A stretch of 51,802 nucleotides of DNA from IMG/VR virus record IMGVR_UViG_3300022928_002119, positions 1 to 51,802 of that record. One strand, written 5' to 3'. Under the pieces are notes generated by a model. That model was not told where the DNA came from. It searched no databases and worked only from the letters and a program-made list of their open reading frames with translations. This DNA is from a virus. Both the position numbers and the translations under genes were made by a program. This document shows positions 48,733-51,802 of this stretch, piece by piece; position 1 is the first letter of the stretch, and each line of letters opens with the position of its first letter.

Positions 48733-50367
48733 TTATTTAACTCCTATAACGCATTCTGTTAGTGCTGTTTCTTTGTTGTATTTATCCTTAAGCAGTCTGC
48801 CCAGAGTGTTAAAAGCGGTACATTCTTCCAGGTCGGCCACACGTGCCTCGCCGTTGCCTGCTGAAACCACACGATCTCCCGCCTTTCCTGTACCTCGCAA
48901 TTTCACCATCACACGTCCTTTCAGTGCCACCATGGGGTGTGAATCGTTGTTTCCCGCCTGTGCATTCATCAAAAACGCCGGTGATTCTGAAATCACACCA
49001 AATACAGCATCTGAAAGTTCATCATCGCACTTGGTTATCTCCTCTTGACCGCCTAAAATCACCACATCTCCCACTTCCAGTTGCATGTCTGCCTTGTATC
49101 TTTCCGCCAGGTCTGCATATCTGGCCGCTGTTGATGTGGCATGGATTATGTTGGCCCTGATGTCCACCAGTGTGGGTGCTTCCAATTCCGTGTCTGTGTC
49201 AGATGACCTGAACGCTGTCCAGGCACCTCCAGCGGGACCAGTATCATCACCTGTTGACTCATCGTTTGCGTAGGTCTCGTCCCACACCCAGTACAGGTTC
49301 TGTTCCGTTGACACCGAAGTCTCTCCCCTGTTGACTTTTAGTCCAGTGTAGTTTGGCATTCCGGCGTTGGATGATATGTTCCTGTTCAATTCTATTATGT
49401 TGTCCTCGACACTCAATGTGCTTGTGTTGATCACCGTGCTGGTGCCGTCAACTGTGAGATCACCTACCCTAAGATGTTCTATCCTACCCGTTGATCCTGT
49501 GATCCTTAATGCCTCTTTCGTGGTACCGCCATCGTTGACCGTGAATATAATGTCCTTGTCCTGTGTGGTCTGTGCTATGGTAAAATCATCACTTGACAAT
49601 GTCATTGTTACATCATTACCTGCACCAAGTCTTATACCGTCATCTGTCTGCACTGTCAATCTACCTGTTGTGGTGTCCGATTGGTCTGACCTCAAGAAAC
49701 TGGATGCCGCTACACCACCCAATCCGTCTGCATCTGTTGCCGTTCCTCTGAACTTGGCACTCGACACTGTGCTTGAAAGTTGTATACCTTGTGCCACTGT
49801 GGCAAAACCCGCTGATATCAATGCGGCAGATGTTGTGTCAGTTGAACTAGGAGTGAATGCAAGGTCGGATACCACACCCACTACCGAGTCATTGGAAACC
49901 AATTTGAGTATCGATCTGTTGACACCTGTGCTGTCCTTTACTGTTTCTGGTATCACAGCAGTGACACCTGAACCCGCCACCGTTGTTGGACCAATAAGTG
50001 TCCAAGCAGAACCTGTGTACACGTAAAGTTGATTATTTGTTGTGTCGAACCATAGGTCGCCTTGTACCGCGTTAGTTGGTGCGGTGGTTGAATTGGCAGG
50101 ACCTCCTGCTGGTTTCCATTTGTCACCTGTCCACACGTTGATTCGTTTATTGGTTTGATCGAACCAAAGTTGTCCCTGTATCTTGTTAGAAGGTGCCGTG
50201 GTGTTGTTGAAGTTCTCTAGGAGTTTGACAAGGTTCTCATTCAGCCTCTCTCCGAAACCCGCATATCCTTTCCCAAACAATGCGAGGTCAGTGGTCGCTA
50301 CGTCAATTGTTCCGTCCGCCAGCGTGACCAACAAGGTTCCAAATGTGTTGTTAATCTTGTATGCCAT
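48733..50367 (-). CDS. Tail-fibre-like structural protein
   Basis: This is a 544-residue protein. N-terminal repeats QGQLWFDQTNKRINVWTG and QGDLWFDTTNNQLYVYTG are of the WF-x-x-x-x-N type found in marine myovirus tail proteins. A long beta-helix-like middle follows (GTATDADGLGG, TLSVEDNIIELNRN), and the closing part has RYADLAERYKADMQLEVGDVV, a motif of marine phage fibre proteins. It probably forms the distal tail or host-recognition fibre. It is translated next to the small 50370 gene. Confidence 0.85.
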   Translation of the reverse strand: MAYKINNTFGTLLVTLADGTIDVATTDLALFGKGYAGFGERLNENLVKLLENFNNTTAPSNKIQGQLWFDQTNKRINVWTGDKWKPAGGPANSTTAPTNAVQGDLWFDTTNNQLYVYTGSAWTLIGPTTVAGSGVTAVIPETVKDSTGVNRSILKLVSNDSVVGVVSDLAFTPSSTDTTSAALISAGFATVAQGIQLSSTVSSAKFRGTATDADGLGGVAASSFLRSDQSDTTTGRLTVQTDDGIRLGAGNDVTMTLSSDDFTIAQTTQDKDIIFTVNDGGTTKEALRITGSTGRIEHLRVGDLTVDGTSTVINTSTLSVEDNIIELNRNISSNAGMPNYTGLKVNRGETSVSTEQNLYWVWDETYANDESTGDDTGPAGGAWTAFRSSDTDTELEAPTLVDIRANIIHATSTAARYADLAERYKADMQLEVGDVVILGGQEEITKCDDELSDAVFGVISESPAFLMNAQAGNNDSHPMVALKGRVMVKLRGTGKAGDRVVSAGNGEARVADLEECTAFNTLGRLLKDKYNKETALTECVIGVK

Positions 50368-50369
50368 TT

Positions 50370-50546
50370 CTAGTTAGATTTATTGTCCCTTACTTCGACC
50401 AAAAAACTCACGTCTCCCAGTAATTTTATCAGTATCTCTGCCACTTCGGGGTTCATCTTCTCGTCTATCTTTGCGATTTCTTCCGCAGTTAGTGTGCCGA
50501 GATTGCTGTTTATGTAATCTGCTACGTCCTGTTTTGTTGTTGCCAT
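50370..50546 (-). CDS. 58-residue acidic phage protein, adjacent to tail fibre genes
   Basis: ATG 50546 is preceded by AGGAGG, one of the strongest ribosome sites in the window. The frame reads ATTKQDVADYINSNLGTLTA, then EEIAKIDEKMNPEVAEILIK and a short tail, ending TAG at 50370, two bases before the next ATG. It is helical and acidic. It lies under a possible late promoter (50559). It may be a chaperone or minor structural protein of the tail; no family is recognised. Confidence 0.8.
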   Translation of the reverse strand: MATTKQDVADYINSNLGTLTAEEIAKIDEKMNPEVAEILIKLLGDVSFLVEVRDNKSN

Positions 50547-50558
50547 TTTGTCCTCCTT

Positions 50559-50568
50559 GTGTATTTAC
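50559..50568 (-). promoter_or_regulatory. Late-promoter-like motif GTAAATACAC
   Basis: On the minus strand GTAAATACAC overlaps the stop of the glycine-rich gene and precedes the start of the small tail gene by 12 bases. It is the same ten bases as at 22142 on the plus strand. The TAAATA core is like that of T4 late promoters, and tail genes are expected to be late. Confidence 0.45.
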
Positions 50569-51802
50569 TACCAATCCATTTTACGTGGATCAGTCTCTTC
50601 CAACCATCGTGTGTATCTCTGTTTTATGAACGGTTTGAGCACAAATCCCAGTGCTGTACACAGATTTTCACCTATAAATCTTGTGGTTTTGCCTAGGTAG
50701 TCATGATCATGCACATATCCCATTTCACGTTTGATCTCGTTGGTACGAGATTGTGCTAATGCTTTTGAGAATCTCACCAAATATCTTGAAAATTTTGTAT
50801 CTTTCCTATGTTGATTGTCCATGAATCTCACGTATGGCACCGCCCAGAACCAGTAACCAATTTTTGTGCTTTCAGAGACATGTTTCACAGAATAGATGTT
50901 GTCTATCAGCAGGTCCTCTTCGGACATCAGACCATTTCTGGTCAGCCAAGTGCATATGACCCTCGAATCCGGTTCGGGACCAACGTATGGATGATCTGCT
51001 CCTCCTCCTGATGGTGGTGGAGCCGGTGTTGAGCCAGTTGAGCCCGAAGTGGTATTACCCGTCGAGTCTCCAAATCCTGCCGCTGTCTCTGTAAAATTTA
51101 CTCCTGAGTTGTATAGAGCTTTCCATGTGCCACCTACTTTGTAGTATGCCGCGGTGATGTCTTTCCATGCACCTAAAACTTTGTATTTTATGTCTGATAT
51201 GTCCTTCCATACCCCTGAAACTTTGTATTTGGCATTGACTTCGATGTTGAACAGCAGTACCGCTTTACCGTTGCCGCCTGACTGGCCCGCTGAACCTCCC
51301 ACTGCAACTCCCGAAGTGTAGTACTGCACACCAGTGCCTCCAGGTGTCACACCTGATCCTGCGTCTGCCGTGCCGCCTGCCGCGTTGTCAGATCCTGAAC
51401 GTCCGCCAGTACCCCCGTTGTCGGCCGTTGCACCGGAACCACCTGTTCCGCCATCTGCACCTCCACCGCCGGCACCACCCGCACCACCGTCTCCGGAATG
51501 TCCTGCTCCGTTCTCTCCCAGCGTGCCTGGTGATCTCGCTGTGGCCGAGTTTGCGTTGATTCCCACTGCGCCTGCGGAGTTAAGTCCGCCACCGCCGCCG
51601 CCACCGCCGCCACCTGCGACCACTGCCTCTGCTCCGTTAATGAATATCACTGTGGCTCCTCCGCCACCTCCTCCGGCACCTGATGATCCTGATGGTCCTG
51701 AATTCCCTCCTGTGCCTCCTGAATACTGTGTCCTGCTCTTGCCGTTCGTTCCTCCCGGAGCACTACCTCCAGAACTTCCACCCTCACCACCGCCACCTAC
51801 GG
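50568..51802 (-). CDS. Glycine-rich tail-fibre-like protein, N-terminus outside the window
   Basis: The frame stays open to the right edge, so at least 410 residues of the C-terminus are seen. The first part is glycine-rich (blocks of Gly with Ala, Ser and Asn) over about 170 residues, of the type seen in tail adhesins of marine phages. Then follow three YKVxGxWK repeats and a proline/glycine linker (STPAPPPSGGGADHPYVGPEP). A final ~150-residue charged domain with YWFWAVPYVRFMDNQHRK is unassigned. It probably recognises the host surface. A GTG at 51650 lies inside the open frame and is not likely the real start. Confidence 0.82.
   Translation of the reverse strand, partial: VGGGGEGGSSGGSAPGGTNGKSRTQYSGGTGGNSGPSGSSGAGGGGGGATVIFINGAEAVVAGGGGGGGGGGLNSAGAVGINANSATARSPGTLGENGAGHSGDGGAGGAGGGGADGGTGGSGATADNGGTGGRSGSDNAAGGTADAGSGVTPGGTGVQYYTSGVAVGGSAGQSGGNGKAVLLFNIEVNAKYKVSGVWKDISDIKYKVLGAWKDITAAYYKVGGTWKALYNSGVNFTETAAGFGDSTGNTTSGSTGSTPAPPPSGGGADHPYVGPEPDSRVICTWLTRNGLMSEEDLLIDNIYSVKHVSESTKIGYWFWAVPYVRFMDNQHRKDTKFSRYLVRFSKALAQSRTNEIKREMGYVHDHDYLGKTTRFIGENLCTALGFVLKPFIKQRYTRWLEETDPRKMDW
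51105..51230 (-). repeat. Three tandem 14-residue YKVxGxWK repeats
   Basis: Inside the glycine-rich protein three units of 42 bases follow each other: KYKVSGVWKDISDI, KYKVLGAWKDITAA and YYKVGGTWKALYNS. The repeated aromatic/lysine pattern is a common element of phage tail proteins and may bind sugar or form a beta-structure. Confidence 0.8.

Noticed and set aside
49367-50026. 219-codon open frame on the plus strand in the tail-fibre gene
   Set aside because: Shadow of the repetitive fibre gene; Val/Ser/Pro-rich, with no start context and no known motif.
50380-50574. 64-codon minus-strand frame next to the tail genes
   Set aside because: It is in another frame than the real 58-residue gene at 50370-50546, which has the AGGAGG site; the composition is arginine/glycine-rich nonsense.
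51231-51802. CCACC/GCC-rich repeat-like DNA that could look like a repeat array
   Set aside because: The pattern comes from glycine codons in the tail protein read on the other strand. There are no constant repeats with unique spacers, so it is not a CRISPR array.
1-51802. tRNA, rRNA, integrase, transposase or CRISPR elements
   Set aside because: I looked for cloverleaf-like segments, conserved rRNA strings, tyrosine or serine recombinase motifs and spaced repeats, and saw none that I could support. Gaps between genes are too short for most of these.

Overview
The window looks like part of a large T4-like myovirus genome from a marine bacterial host. It carries a T4-type replication core: a family B DNA polymerase (gp43-like), a sliding clamp (gp45-like), a T4 RNase H-type 5' nuclease and a small DsbA-like late-transcription protein. 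It ends in tail-fibre-like structural genes. Promoters are clean bacterial sigma70 type (TTGACA/TATAAT) and Shine-Dalgarno sequences are common, so the host is a bacterium. Arginine codons AGA/AGG and isoleucine ATA are used heavily. The host cannot be named from sequence alone.

Layout. About 1-30.9 kb is read rightward. It opens with a DUF5872-type protein, the DsbA-like protein and DNA polymerase, then a methyltransferase, the clamp and a DpdA-type transglycosylase. A run of small phage genes with a QueD-like protein and a peroxiredoxin follows. Next come a glycosyltransferase, a GalE-like epimerase, GTP cyclohydrolase I, GMP reductase, a phosphoribosyltransferase, an AzgA-type purine permease, a cupin, QueE and RNase H. 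After more conserved small genes there is a B12-type radical SAM protein, a MoxR-VWA pair, two tiny membrane peptides, a PIG-L deacetylase and a sugar epimerase. At 30.86-30.89 kb the strands converge with overlapping gene ends. From there to the right edge everything reads leftward.

The leftward half has two blocks. The block at the right edge (47.77-51.80 kb) encodes tail-fibre or tail-structure proteins, including a glycine-rich protein that runs off the window. The second block (30.86-47.71 kb) is a chain of 20 genes whose stops and starts overlap or nearly touch, with one good promoter at its head. It encodes three sugar-nucleotide/glycosyltransferase-type proteins, five radical SAM proteins with an N-terminal SPASM/twitch-like cysteine domain, two SGNH-type hydrolases, a GNAT protein, a NodU/CmcH-type carbamoyltransferase, a small lipoprotein, a sugar epimerase and a DegT-type aminotransferase.

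Two functional themes stand out. One is 7-deazaguanine chemistry: FolE, a QueD-like protein, QueE and DpdA, with purine uptake and interconversion (AzgA permease, phosphoribosyltransferase, GMP reductase) beside them. This suggests modified guanines in the phage DNA, although no QueC is visible here. The other is the radical SAM/sugar operon, which may build or modify a surface glycan or decorate a phage structural protein. Its true substrate is unknown, and it is the best candidate here for an undescribed system.
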